Below, one piece after another: positions 16,885 to 23,736 of a DNA stretch of 36,638 bases. The translations under genes were made by a program, and so were the position numbers. Location: the NCBI GenBank assembly GCA_002695185.1, contig NZOF01000168.1, forward strand, positions 1 through 36,638. The letters run 5' to 3'. A model generated the notes under the pieces. The model saw nothing but the letters and a program-made list of their open reading frames with translations. It was not told the DNA's origin and made no database searches. Numbering within the stretch: the stretch's first letter is position 1; the number at the start of each line of letters is the position of its first letter. The stretch is from Erythrobacter sp. Its GTDB lineage: Bacteria > Pseudomonadota > Alphaproteobacteria > Sphingomonadales > Sphingomonadaceae.

Positions 16885-18708
16885 TCAAAGGACGCGGGCG
16901 CCGCGCCCTTCGTAGACGGATGGTCCGCCCCCCAGTTCGACATTGTCGGCCGCGCCCGCGCCCATCGCGCTGGTGACCAGGCCATCGATGCGCCCGCGGG
17001 ACTTCTTCTTGTCGAACCAGCGATTTTTCAGCCCGTCTTCCGCTATGTGCGCGTTGCTGGCGCACCAATAGGTGATCGGTGACGCATCGATGACGATGCG
17101 CTGGTCCAGGATGCGATCCTCGAAACGCTCGATCGATCGCGGCATGCAAAGCTGCCGGTCTTCGAACATGACCCGGGGGCCCTGCATGTGCTTGACCAGC
17201 ATCAGGCCGCTGCCTTTCGGCTTGTCCGGCCCTTCGAACCTCCAGACATCGAAGCCGTTGTGCTCGCAGGCCGTCTCGAAATCCGCCATTTTGGCGGGGT
17301 CGAAAACAAGCTCGACCACATCGTTGCCGGCGCAGATCTCCGCGACCTTGGCGGCGACATAGGTATAGTCGATCGTCGTGCCGGGCGTGGCTATCAGCCA
17401 CCCCTCTTCCACCCACTCGTCATAGGGTGCGTTGTCGGCGCTGGCGCGTTCGTTCAGCCGATCGGCAACAGTGAAATAGTAGGTTTTCTGCCAGAGCTTT
17501 CCGTCGTTATCGATCCAGGTTGCGGTCAGTGCCGTAAGATCGTTCTTCTTCGAAAGGTCCAGGCTGAGCCAGCACCGGCAGGATTTGAGCCGAACCAGGT
17601 CCTCGGGGGTGATGACCTTCTGAACGGCAGCCCACTTGTCCTCCGCGATCCAGAAGTCCACCGCACCGGTCGGAATGCCGAAGTAGAGCCGTTTAATCGA
17701 CGACGCTTCGGACGGCTTGGTCTTGGCTGTGACGACTTCCTCTCGGATGTTGGCGACCGGGTAGGTAATGCCAAGCGCCGGCAGCGCCTTGACCCAGCAA
17801 GCCTCGTTTTCGAGGACTGTTTTGCGGTCCTTTTCATCCACCCGAGCGACGAAGGAGAAGGCGGTGTCGTCCCGCTTCAGCCCCTTGGCGATCGCCTGAT
17901 ACAGCTCTGAATATTGCGTGCCGACGATTTGCGAAGTCGCCGGCGTATTCGACCCCATCAGGAGCATTGCGGATCCGGCAACTTTGGTGATTGCCCGCCG
18001 CCATGTCACCAGTTGCGAGTCTGTTCGGAATTCGTGAATTTCGTCTGCAAGCACTAGGCGGGGCCGCGGTCCCGACTGGTTTTCGCCGCTCGCCAGGGGC
18101 AGGAAGAAGGACTGCGAGGCAGGATGCTCGATCTTGTGGACATTGTCGCCTTCGCCGCGAAGAACGACGTGGCCCTCCGATTCCAGTGTCTCGCCGTCGT
18201 CATATCCCGGGATCTGGGCGCGGCACATGGCCGCGGCATCCTTGAACAGGACGTTCGCGGTATTTTTGTCCCCGCCGATGGCGTAGATCGGTGCGCGCGG
18301 GAAGCCGCACCAGCCCATGGCATAGATGCCCAGGCCGCCCATCATGGGCGACTTCGCCTGCCCCTTCCCCGTCTCGATATAGGCCGAGCGGAAGCGCCAG
18401 CGCGCCTCGGCCGTCACCCACCCCATCAGCGAGCCGACGCAGAAGACGTGATAGGGCAGCAGCTGGAATGGCTGCCCAGCCTTGGGCCCGTCGGTGATGG
18501 TGAACACCGACGGGAAAAAGTCCAGGGCCCGCTGCGCCAGTTCGGGGCGCCAATGATAATCCTTCAGGTCGCGAAGATCGCGAAGATGGCGCTCTGCCGA
18601 ATGCCGGACGAGATCACCGACCAGGAAGTCGCCACGAACGGCCGCCTCTGCCCACGCGGTGGTGGGGTCGGCTGCCCTATCCCTTCGGCCCGAGGAACGC
18701 GTCGGCAC
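16885..18708 (-). CDS. terL: Terminase large subunit (607 aa)
   Basis: ATP-driven packaging motor and nuclease. The Walker A-like P-loop is GKGQAKS (114-120), the Walker B is LVLADE (218-223), followed by an SNTP coupling motif (253-256). The nuclease domain starts with SLDLSKKNDLTAL, where D384 is a metal ligand, and ends with an Asp in RIDGLVTSAMGAG. The start is a GTG at 18708 overlapping terS by 32 bases; no ATG is available until far inside the domain. This terminase type, with an HNH protein encoded next door, fits cos-type packaging as in HK97, but the cos site itself was not identified. Confidence 0.93.
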   Translation of the reverse strand: MPTRSSGRRDRAADPTTAWAEAAVRGDFLVGDLVRHSAERHLRDLRDLKDYHWRPELAQRALDFFPSVFTITDGPKAGQPFQLLPYHVFCVGSLMGWVTAEARWRFRSAYIETGKGQAKSPMMGGLGIYAMGWCGFPRAPIYAIGGDKNTANVLFKDAAAMCRAQIPGYDDGETLESEGHVVLRGEGDNVHKIEHPASQSFFLPLASGENQSGPRPRLVLADEIHEFRTDSQLVTWRRAITKVAGSAMLLMGSNTPATSQIVGTQYSELYQAIAKGLKRDDTAFSFVARVDEKDRKTVLENEACWVKALPALGITYPVANIREEVVTAKTKPSEASSIKRLYFGIPTGAVDFWIAEDKWAAVQKVITPEDLVRLKSCRCWLSLDLSKKNDLTALTATWIDNDGKLWQKTYYFTVADRLNERASADNAPYDEWVEEGWLIATPGTTIDYTYVAAKVAEICAGNDVVELVFDPAKMADFETACEHNGFDVWRFEGPDKPKGSGLMLVKHMQGPRVMFEDRQLCMPRSIERFEDRILDQRIVIDASPITYWCASNAHIAEDGLKNRWFDKKKSRGRIDGLVTSAMGAGAADNVELGGGPSVYEGRGARVL

Positions 18709-19105
18709 CAGCGCTGCGCTCCCGTTTCTTCGTCACCTTCGCCACCTTGCCGCGCCGCTGCGGCGACAGCCCGAGTTGCGCCTCGAGCCGTTCGGCCGTC
18801 TTCTCGGCCTCGCTCATGGCCTTGAAGTGAATGGATAGCCGGGAAATGGATCGCGGGTTGTCGCTCGACGGCTCGTCTACCACGCCCAGCTTCGCGACCA
18901 TCGCCGCGGCACGATCGTAATTGATATAGGCGAGGACCAGGCGCTGAACCGAGTGCCCATTGGCCTCGGCAAGCGTCTCGCGCGCCTGCATTTCGCCGAT
19001 GATGCGGGTCCAATGCGCCTTCGCGGCCGCGATCTCGACCTTGCCTTCGCACAGCGCCGACCATTTCGGCTCGGGAAACCCCGCGATTTGCTGCCGTTTC
19101 GCCAT
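18677..19105 (-). CDS. terS: Terminase small subunit, P27-like (142 aa)
   Basis: DNA-recognition subunit of the packaging terminase. I take the ATG at 19105 (MAKRQQIAGFPEPKW); a TTG two codons upstream is less likely. The protein is helical, with WTRIIGEMQARETLAEANGH, then VQRLVLAYINYDRAAAMVAK, and a basic C-terminus (RRGKVAKVTKKRER). This matches P27-family small terminases (P27/gp16-like), which lie directly before terL. The Shine-Dalgarno is weak (GGGG about ten bases upstream). Confidence 0.85.
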   Translation of the reverse strand: MAKRQQIAGFPEPKWSALCEGKVEIAAAKAHWTRIIGEMQARETLAEANGHSVQRLVLAYINYDRAAAMVAKLGVVDEPSSDNPRSISRLSIHFKAMSEAEKTAERLEAQLGLSPQRRGKVAKVTKKRERSAGADAFLGPKG

Positions 19106-19210
19106 CCGCAAGCCCCGAACTTTTTACTTTCAAATCGCTCCCGCCGCACATGAACCGGAGCGGCGGTGTCCGGGCCCGGATCGGCCAAACTTTCGACCCC
19201 GCCCCCCCCT

Positions 19211-19522
19211 TCACCCTCGGAGGGCGCGGGCCCAGGGGTGCGCTGGGTCGGTTGGGCGTCCTGCCACGTCGCACCCGCGCACATGGCCTGGGGTGGCATG
19301 ACCAAACTGCTCGGCCGTCACGGCCTTGTGGTGCGGATCGCAGAGGTTGCGGGTGTTGCCGTCCTCGTCGCTGCCGCCCAGCGCGAGCGGCACGATGTGG
19401 TCCACCACGATCGCAAGCTCGGTGCGGCCATCCGCCATGCACAGCTCGCATAGGCCGTGGGTGCGCTGGAGACGCCGCTGCCGCTGCCGCTGGCCGGCTC
19501 TGCCCCTGAGACGCTCGATCAC
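19211..19522 (-). CDS. HNH endonuclease of the packaging module (103 aa)
   Basis: Zinc-dependent nuclease that works with the terminase in cos phages of the HK97 type. Visible motifs are C25-x-x-C28 (LCELC), the VVDHIVPLALGG strand-turn with D41-H42, N56 and N59 in NTRNLC, C61, and H64-H65. Two Cys pairs and the HNH core are therefore complete. It ends in an Ala/Pro-rich tail. Its ATG is in an ATGA overlap with the 103-aa gene before it, and it ends 105 bases before terS. The gap 19106-19210 is the only sizeable noncoding stretch beside the terminase genes and could hold cos (inference). Confidence 0.9.
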   Translation of the reverse strand: MIERLRGRAGQRQRQRRLQRTHGLCELCMADGRTELAIVVDHIVPLALGGSDEDGNTRNLCDPHHKAVTAEQFGHATPGHVRGCDVAGRPTDPAHPWARALRG

Positions 19523-19830
19523 GCCTCGCGCACCGTCTGCGCCTCGATCTCGGCCAGCAGCCGCGTGCCGCTGTCATCCACGGCGCCGACGCCCAGCGCC
19601 ACCAGCACATGGCCGGGCACGCCCATTGAATTCTCGTCCAGCGTATCGAGCCAGGCTCGCCCAGGCGCACCTGTCACGGCCACGGTCAGCCGATGCTCGG
19701 CGCATGTGAAGATGCTCGCGCTCACATCCCTGCTGCGCCAGCAAACCACATCGATGGCGCACCCGGCGATCTCGGCCGAGCGATCCAGCTGACGGATAAG
19801 CCGCTCGCCGGCGACCAGCTCGGGGCTCAT
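19519..19830 (-). CDS. Unknown phage protein (103 aa)
   Basis: Start ATG at 19830 overlaps the stop of the DUF3164-like gene (ATGA); the end overlaps the HNH start in the same way, so it is a coupled member of the packaging operon. The sequence has GERLIRQLDRSAEIAGCAID, then SASIFTCAEHRLTVAVTG and VPGHVLVALGVGAVDDSGTR. I recognise no family. Several hydrophobic strands and two Cys-containing strands suggest a small globular alpha/beta protein. Coding is supported by tight overlaps on both sides and codon usage like the neighbours. Confidence 0.65.
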   Translation of the reverse strand: MSPELVAGERLIRQLDRSAEIAGCAIDVVCWRSRDVSASIFTCAEHRLTVAVTGAPGRAWLDTLDENSMGVPGHVLVALGVGAVDDSGTRLLAEIEAQTVREA

Positions 19831-20507
19831 GCCGCCGCCACGTCGAGCGTGATGGCGGCCCAGGGAGCCTGTGCGTTTGCCCGTTGATACATGCGGATAT
19901 ACCGCTTCGAGCCGACCACCCGCATGCTGTCCCGGATGGCCCTCATGGCATTGAGCCACCGATCGTCCGCGATCTCGAAGCGCAGCAACGAGAATAGCGC
20001 GCTCCGGTTCAGCCGGCCCTGGCTGTCGACGTCGAATGCGCGGGTGATGATCGCCTGGATCTCGCTGCGGCTATCCGCCGACCATTCCCGCAGGCACTCG
20101 TCGACCAGCGCCTTGGCCGTCTGCAACTCGGCTCCGAACTCGATATTGTCCGCCACCGCCACCTTGATCTGGAAGCAGCCGTCATAGGATGTGAAGACGA
20201 GGTTGCCCTTCGACCCGCCGCGCTGCGCCTGATACTCCTGCTCCAGCAGGGCGACCAGCGCATCGACATCGTCGAAGCTTTGCTGGCGAAAGCGCGCGAT
20301 CTGCGCCGACAGGGGCAGTGCATGGCCGATGATCTTGCGGACCAGCTCGTCCTGCAGCTTGTCGATCGGCTTGACGACATCGTCGGGGATCAGGCCGCCG
20401 TCGGCGTTCGTCCAATAGACCTTGCCGTCGATCTCGCGGCGGCTCGGCGACACAACGCCGTCGCCGGGCTCGGCGCTCGTTGTGCCATCGCCATTTACGC
20501 TGGTCAT
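19827..20507 (-). CDS. DUF3164-like protein (226 aa)
   Basis: The N-terminus carries the family layout: G-x-V-Y-W-T-N-A-D-G-G-L-I-P, then VVKPIDKLQDELVRKIIGHA, followed by long helices. After LLEQEYQAQRGGSKGNLVFT comes a strand region (DGCFQIKVAVADNIEFGA). DUF3164 proteins are common early genes of Mu-like transposable phages, where their role is unknown. Here one sits at the head of a cos-type late operon, an unusual location. It overlaps the next gene by ATGA and probably the small frame before it. The family call is fairly firm; function is unknown. Confidence 0.8.
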   Translation of the reverse strand: MTSVNGDGTTSAEPGDGVVSPSRREIDGKVYWTNADGGLIPDDVVKPIDKLQDELVRKIIGHALPLSAQIARFRQQSFDDVDALVALLEQEYQAQRGGSKGNLVFTSYDGCFQIKVAVADNIEFGAELQTAKALVDECLREWSADSRSEIQAIITRAFDVDSQGRLNRSALFSLLRFEIADDRWLNAMRAIRDSMRVVGSKRYIRMYQRANAQAPWAAITLDVAAA

Positions 20508-20617
20508 GCGGTTGCGGTCCCGATCATGCGCTCAACTATGTCGCGGCTGCGACCGGCTGCCTCATTCGCCCGCAATTGCGCGAGGATTCCCCGCATCAGG
20601 CGCTTGCTTAGCCGCAC
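20504..20617 (-). CDS. Possible small gene, perhaps frameshifted (37 aa from GTG)
   Basis: A short frame starts at GTG 20617 (VRLSKRLMRGILAQLRANEA) and ends in an ATGA overlap with the DUF3164-like start. Codon use suits coding. A longer natural-looking reading begins at GTG 20673 (VNDVDVAALER) but is in another frame and ends at a stop near 20610. One insertion or a two-base deletion near 20640 would join them into a 55-aa protein. So this may be a broken gene, a sequencing error or two chance frames. Function unknown. Confidence 0.35.
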   Translation of the reverse strand: MRLSKRLMRGILAQLRANEAAGRSRDIVERMIGTATA

Positions 20618-20667
20618 TTCGCCATTGCCCTGGGCCAGGCGCTCGAGCGCGGCGACGTCAACGTCGT

Positions 20668-20880
20668 TCACGACACAGCGGCCCGGCGCAGGTCCACCAC
20701 ACGCGGCCAGTGATAGCCGATCGGCGCCTGCGCCGGCTCCGGGCCGAGGATCAGCCCGCCGCGCGCCACGCGCACCGGACGCTCCCGCCCCATGACATCC
20801 TTGACGATGCGATAGGGCGTGCGCGCATAGCCGCGCGCCTTCAGGCCGCGGATCTCGATCCGGCGGGTGAAACTGCTCAT
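20668..20880 (-). CDS. Small unknown phage protein (70 aa)
   Basis: The start at ATG 20880 is set by a near-ideal AGGAG seven bases upstream; the open frame beyond it lacks one. The product is basic: MSSFTRRIEIRGLKARGYAR, then PYRIVKDVMGRERPVRVARG and a Trp near the C-terminus. I recognise no family. It is the second gene of the late operon, 13 bases after the 81-aa gene. Confidence 0.6.
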   Translation of the reverse strand: MSSFTRRIEIRGLKARGYARTPYRIVKDVMGRERPVRVARGGLILGPEPAQAPIGYHWPRVVDLRRAAVS

Positions 20881-20893
20881 GATGATCTCCTGC

Positions 20894-21139
20894 TCAGCCC
20901 CACCAGCCGTGCGATGTCTTGCCGTCCGTTTCGAAAGCGATCGGCGCGGCCGCAGCCGCCCCGCGAAAGGGTGCGACGATGGAGGCCGCGATGGCCCGGG
21001 CCCGCTCTTCCAGGTCGGCATGATGCAGGTCATGGCGACGGCGGGGGTTCAGGCGGGCGTCACGGATCAGCTCGTCCAGCGCATGGCTGGCATTTTCGAG
21101 GCTGTCGGGAATCGAAGTCCGGGCAGGCGATGCAGCCAT
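20894..21139 (-). CDS. First gene of the late operon, unknown (81 aa)
   Basis: ATG 21139 follows an ideal GGAGGT at seven bases. The protein is helical and charged in the middle (LENASHALDELIRDARLNPR) and ends KTSHGWWG. I recognise no family. It is the first gene after the intrinsic terminator at 21161-21192, so its transcription, and that of everything downstream to the tail fibre, depends on reading through or starting after that hairpin. Confidence 0.65.
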   Translation of the reverse strand: MAASPARTSIPDSLENASHALDELIRDARLNPRRRHDLHHADLEERARAIAASIVAPFRGAAAAAPIAFETDGKTSHGWWG

Positions 21140-21160
21140 GAGCGAACCTCCATCGACGCG

Positions 21161-21192
21161 AAAAAGCCCGCCGAGGGGGGATCGGCGGGCTT
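21161..21192 (-). terminator. Strong intrinsic terminator at the head of the late operon
   Basis: A perfect 11-bp stem (AAGCCCGCCGA with its complement at 21182-21192) closes a 7-base loop. On the minus strand it is followed by a run of five T (21161-21165). This is a textbook Rho-independent terminator for minus-strand transcription. It lies after the 202-aa regulator gene and only 22 bases before the first late-gene ATG, the position of lambda tR'. Confidence 0.85.
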
Positions 21193-21240
21193 CGGACGCA
21201 ATTAGCGCGGGGTCGTTTCTGGCATTTTCATGGCCATTTT

Positions 21241-21263
21241 GGCAGGCCCGCTTTTGTACCGCT
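21241..21263. repeat. 23-bp repeated site, copy 1 (upstream of late operon)
   Basis: On the minus strand the site reads AGCGGTACAAAAGCGGGCCT followed by GCC. It matches copy 2 (21916-21938) at 21 of 23 bases. It contains a direct repeat of AGCGG with 11-base spacing. It lies upstream of the intrinsic terminator and the late operon. It may be an activator-binding site or promoter element. Confidence 0.6.
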
Positions 21264-21275
21264 CCGCATTTTTCC

Positions 21276-21884
21276 TCACAGCAATCCCGCATGCGCCGCG
21301 ACCAGGTCCGCGGCGCTGACTTCCTTGCGCACGTCGCGATGGACATGCGCCCAGTGATGCAGCGCCTCGACCAGCAGCCGGCGGGCTCGCCGCACATGCA
21401 TGCCGTGCGCCGCCGCCGCGCGCGACAGGCCGACATCGTGCAGGATGACGTCCAGCGCCAGCGCCGCGACCTTGGGCATCAGCTGCGCGCGCCACCGGCT
21501 ATAGGCCATTTCGCGCCGCACCGCGCCCAGCGCTTCGAAGAAGGCGTCGCCGTGCCGCGACGTGTCCACCCGTGTTTCCAGCGACGCCGTGCGCACCTGT
21601 GCCTCCGCCATGATCCGCTCGGCCGCCGCGGCGATCTCCTGCGACCAGGCCACCTCGTCGTCATCCAGCAGGCCCGACGCATGCAGCCGCGCGATCGCGC
21701 CGGCGCGCCGCTGGCTGTGCGCCTCGTGCGTTTCCGGCGTCCCTTCGCGCTTGTGCGACCAGCGCTTCAGCATCGCGGCGCGCTGCTTGCGCAACCGGCG
21801 CTGTTCCTGGTCGGTGCGGCGGCGCGCCACGGCTGCGGCATCGATGGGGCGGTCGGCAGCGGGGGGAAGGGGTTGCATCATCAT
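21276..21884 (-). CDS. Putative late-gene regulator / antiterminator-like protein (202 aa)
   Basis: Three ATGs in a row (21884, 21881, 21878) can start it. The N-terminal half is rich in Arg, Lys and Gln (RRRTDQEQRRLRKQRAAMLK), a likely nucleic-acid-binding helix. A central helix runs through IAAAAERIMAEAQVRTASLE. The C-terminal part (LDVILHDVGLSRAAAAHGMH followed by VRRARRLLVEALHHW) reads like a helix-turn-helix with a sigma-region-4-like second helix. I do not recognise a named family. Its place, directly upstream of a terminator that guards the late operon, is where lambdoid phages put Q. The role is therefore inferred from context plus the HTH-like segment. Confidence 0.6.
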   Translation of the reverse strand: MMMQPLPPAADRPIDAAAVARRRTDQEQRRLRKQRAAMLKRWSHKREGTPETHEAHSQRRAGAIARLHASGLLDDDEVAWSQEIAAAAERIMAEAQVRTASLETRVDTSRHGDAFFEALGAVRREMAYSRWRAQLMPKVAALALDVILHDVGLSRAAAAHGMHVRRARRLLVEALHHWAHVHRDVRKEVSAADLVAAHAGLL

Positions 21885-21915
21885 GGCGGCACCATGCCCA
21901 ACCGCGCGCGCGCGC

Positions 21916-21938
21916 GGCAGGACCGCTTCTGTACCGCT
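21916..21938. repeat. 23-bp repeated site, copy 2 (upstream of the 202-aa regulator)
   Basis: The minus-strand reading is AGCGGTACAGAAGCGGTCCT followed by GCC; it differs from copy 1 at two positions. It lies 32 bases before the first ATG of the 202-aa gene. The adjacent (CG) run at 21902-21917 is self-complementary. Copies in front of both this gene and the late operon suggest shared control. Confidence 0.6.
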
Positions 21939-21951
21939 TGCCCGAGCGCCA

Positions 21952-22311
21952 CTATCCGATCGTCAGTCGCCCGCGTTCGTCCAGGTCCAGCAGCGGCGGC
22001 GCCGGCGCGAGCAGCTCCATGCGCCCGGGATTGACGATATAGCCGATCGCCTGCAGCTGGCGGATCGCCTCTTCATGCCCGCTGATCGGCGTGATGCCGC
22101 GCGTCTTGCCCGGCTGCCGGTTGATCAGCTGCTCGCGCTCCAGCTTGCGCACTGCGTCCTGGATCCGCGATCGCGCGCAATTGAGCGCATTGGCCATTTC
22201 CGTGATGGTGGGCCCGACTCCATGAGCGGAATAGAAGGCGCGGACGAAGTCCAGCAGCTGCAACTTGCGGCTGACCATCGTCGGCGTCAGCCGGATCGCC
22301 TCGACCTTCAT
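21952..22311 (-). CDS. LexA-like winged-helix regulator without peptidase domain (119 aa)
   Basis: Residues 17-75 follow the LexA DNA-binding domain pattern: LQLLDFVRAFYSAHGVGPTI, TEMANALNCARSRIQDAVRK, LEREQLINRQPGKTRGITP. After this comes a short C-terminal part (LQAIGYIVNPGRMELLAPAP) with no Ser-Lys autoproteolysis domain, so it cannot self-cleave like LexA or CI. ATG 22311 has GGGAGG about nine bases upstream. A near-match to an alphaproteobacterial SOS box lies 27 bases before the start. It is the first gene of the minus-strand regulatory block and probably controls the late switch or itself. Confidence 0.75.
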   Translation of the reverse strand: MKVEAIRLTPTMVSRKLQLLDFVRAFYSAHGVGPTITEMANALNCARSRIQDAVRKLEREQLINRQPGKTRGITPISGHEEAIRQLQAIGYIVNPGRMELLAPAPPLLDLDERGRLTIG

Positions 22312-22337
22312 CGCGAACTGCCTCCCTGCGCCGACAG

Positions 22338-22352
22338 GAACATAAGGAGAAA
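22338..22352. promoter_or_regulatory. Near-match to an alphaproteobacterial LexA box
   Basis: The site reads GAAC-N7-GAAA, one base from the GAACN7GAAC form (reverse complement of GTTCN7GTTC). It lies 27 bases upstream of the LexA-like regulator ATG, where it could act as an operator. A single short near-match is weak evidence. Confidence 0.3.
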
Positions 22353-22498
22353 GCGTTGAAAAAGCTAGGGTCGCATCTGCAGCCTACTCCTCCGGACGCC
22401 CGAAGACGATTCCCGTTTGGAAAGACCCGTTGAAATGGTAGCATCCGTTCGGGTCGCGAAACAAAATTCCGTGCGTCATTTAATTTCAGGGGGCTGAA

Positions 22499-23353
22499 AT
22501 GAGGAATTTTATCGCTGCGATCCTTCTTTGCCTGACATTGCCCGCTCTTCTGTCCGGATGCGCCAAGAAAATGCCCGCCGAATTGCCGCCGCCCCCGACG
22601 TCGTCACCACCTACTCCAGTAACGCCACCACCGCCTTCACCTCCACCGCCAGTGAACGGAGGCGGTGAAATATTCGCGCAGGCGACCGAACAATATGTCA
22701 TTGCCCGCGCGTACCTTCCTGGTGAATTTAATAGCGTGAAGACCTCGGGTCCAAAGGCGGTCATTCTGCTGGACCCGAAAAATCCTGGTAAGAACAAGAA
22801 GATGTGCAATGCCTTCGTCGAAGGATTGCCGACTGTGCCGAGTGTAGAACGGTTTAGTGATGCAAAGGCGTTGCCGATCTTCTGGCTGCTCACCCATGAA
22901 ATCAGCCCAGCGGATGTCAAAAATTGCAAGGCCCTCTTGGAGGCGTATGATTTTGATCAGGCCCAAGTGCTCATGGGCGTGTACGGCCGCGCTGGCAGCA
23001 AGGGACCGATCTTGGTAGCGGAAGACGTGGATCGCCAGTTTTTTGCAATCGACTTCTTGAAAGCGAATGAGAAGGACATGCGACGCGTTCTCGCGACCTG
23101 GTTTCAGAACCCGCCGCTCAATGGCGTGGTGGTAAGTAAGACGCTCTGGGACATCATGAGGCCAACCGTCTGCACGGTGACGACGTCGACGACTAAGGAA
23201 TTGGCGGCAGCTAATCCAGACCCGTCGAAGGCTGGCACCTTCTTCGATTTTGCCGCGAATGTGTTCAAGAACGTCAATCTCTGGGCTATCGGAGCTTTGA
23301 TCGTCGGAAATTCCTTCAACGCCGCGCTCTGCCCATCGCAGCAGTCGGCCTGA
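22499..23353 (+). CDS. Prophage lipoprotein, unknown function (284 aa)
   Basis: Residues 1-21 are a lipoprotein signal: basic start, hydrophobic core and lipobox L18-S19-G20-C21. Ala at +2 predicts sorting to the outer membrane. A Pro-rich linker (26-52) is followed by a mixed alpha/beta domain (TEQYVIARAYLPGEFNSVKT, KAVILLDPKNPGK, LMGVYGRAGSKGPILVAEDV) with four further Cys and a hydrophobic C-terminal stretch. Start is set by AGGGGG before ATG 22499. It is on the plus strand amid minus-strand genes and has lower GC and different codon use than its neighbours, the look of a moron expressed in the lysogen. Superinfection exclusion or surface change is plausible, not shown. Confidence 0.8.
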   Translation: MRNFIAAILLCLTLPALLSGCAKKMPAELPPPPTSSPPTPVTPPPPSPPPPVNGGGEIFAQATEQYVIARAYLPGEFNSVKTSGPKAVILLDPKNPGKNKKMCNAFVEGLPTVPSVERFSDAKALPIFWLLTHEISPADVKNCKALLEAYDFDQAQVLMGVYGRAGSKGPILVAEDVDRQFFAIDFLKANEKDMRRVLATWFQNPPLNGVVVSKTLWDIMRPTVCTVTTSTTKELAAANPDPSKAGTFFDFAANVFKNVNLWAIGALIVGNSFNAALCPSQQSA

Positions 23354-23378
23354 TCTGCAGGCACCCGATCTCGGAACA

Positions 23379-23666
23379 TCACCGGGTTGGGCGTCTGGAC
23401 GGCCGCGCCGGATCGACCAGGTTGATCCTCTCTTCGACGCGGTCCGGCCCGAGCGGTGGCCCGATCACCAGGTCGGTGGCCAGGTCTAGCGCACGCTGCT
23501 CCCCTTCCCGCGTTGATGTGCCGAACCAGGCGATCGACTGCCCGCCGCGCCACAGCCGCGCCTCCGCATGCCAATGCGTGTCGTCGCGCCACGTCCGCCA
23601 TTCGTAGCGCAGGCGATGATCCCTGGCATGATCACGAAGTCGGCTGTCATCGGGCATGTGGAACAT
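23379..23666 (-). CDS. Small unknown protein (95 aa)
   Basis: The start is uncertain: ATG 23666 (MFHMPDDSR), ATG 23657 (MPDDSR) or a TTG at 23693. No clear Shine-Dalgarno is seen. The body (DHRLRYEWRTWRDDTHWHAE, LWRGGQSIAWFGTSTREGEQ, RALDLATDLVIGP) is rich in Trp, Arg and His with natural-looking alternation. I recognise no family. It converges with the lipoprotein gene (25 bases apart) and is divergent from the SRAP gene. Confidence 0.5.
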   Translation of the reverse strand: MFHMPDDSRLRDHARDHRLRYEWRTWRDDTHWHAEARLWRGGQSIAWFGTSTREGEQRALDLATDLVIGPPLGPDRVEERINLVDPARPSRRPTR

Positions 23667-23736
23667 ATGCGGAACACCGGGAGCGCTGGTCAACGGTCAT
23701 ATTGACTCGGACACATCGCGCCCGCACCTTCGCCCC

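Noticed and set aside
19827..20507. Transposable (Mu-like) phage identity because of DUF3164
   Set aside because: No DDE transposase, MuB-like ATPase or other Mu genes are visible; HK97-type packaging genes and a tRNA attachment site point to a site-specific prophage.
21202..21237. 11-codon leader frame (MAMKMPETTPR) before the late-operon terminator
   Set aside because: No Shine-Dalgarno and no regulatory codon run; likely chance.
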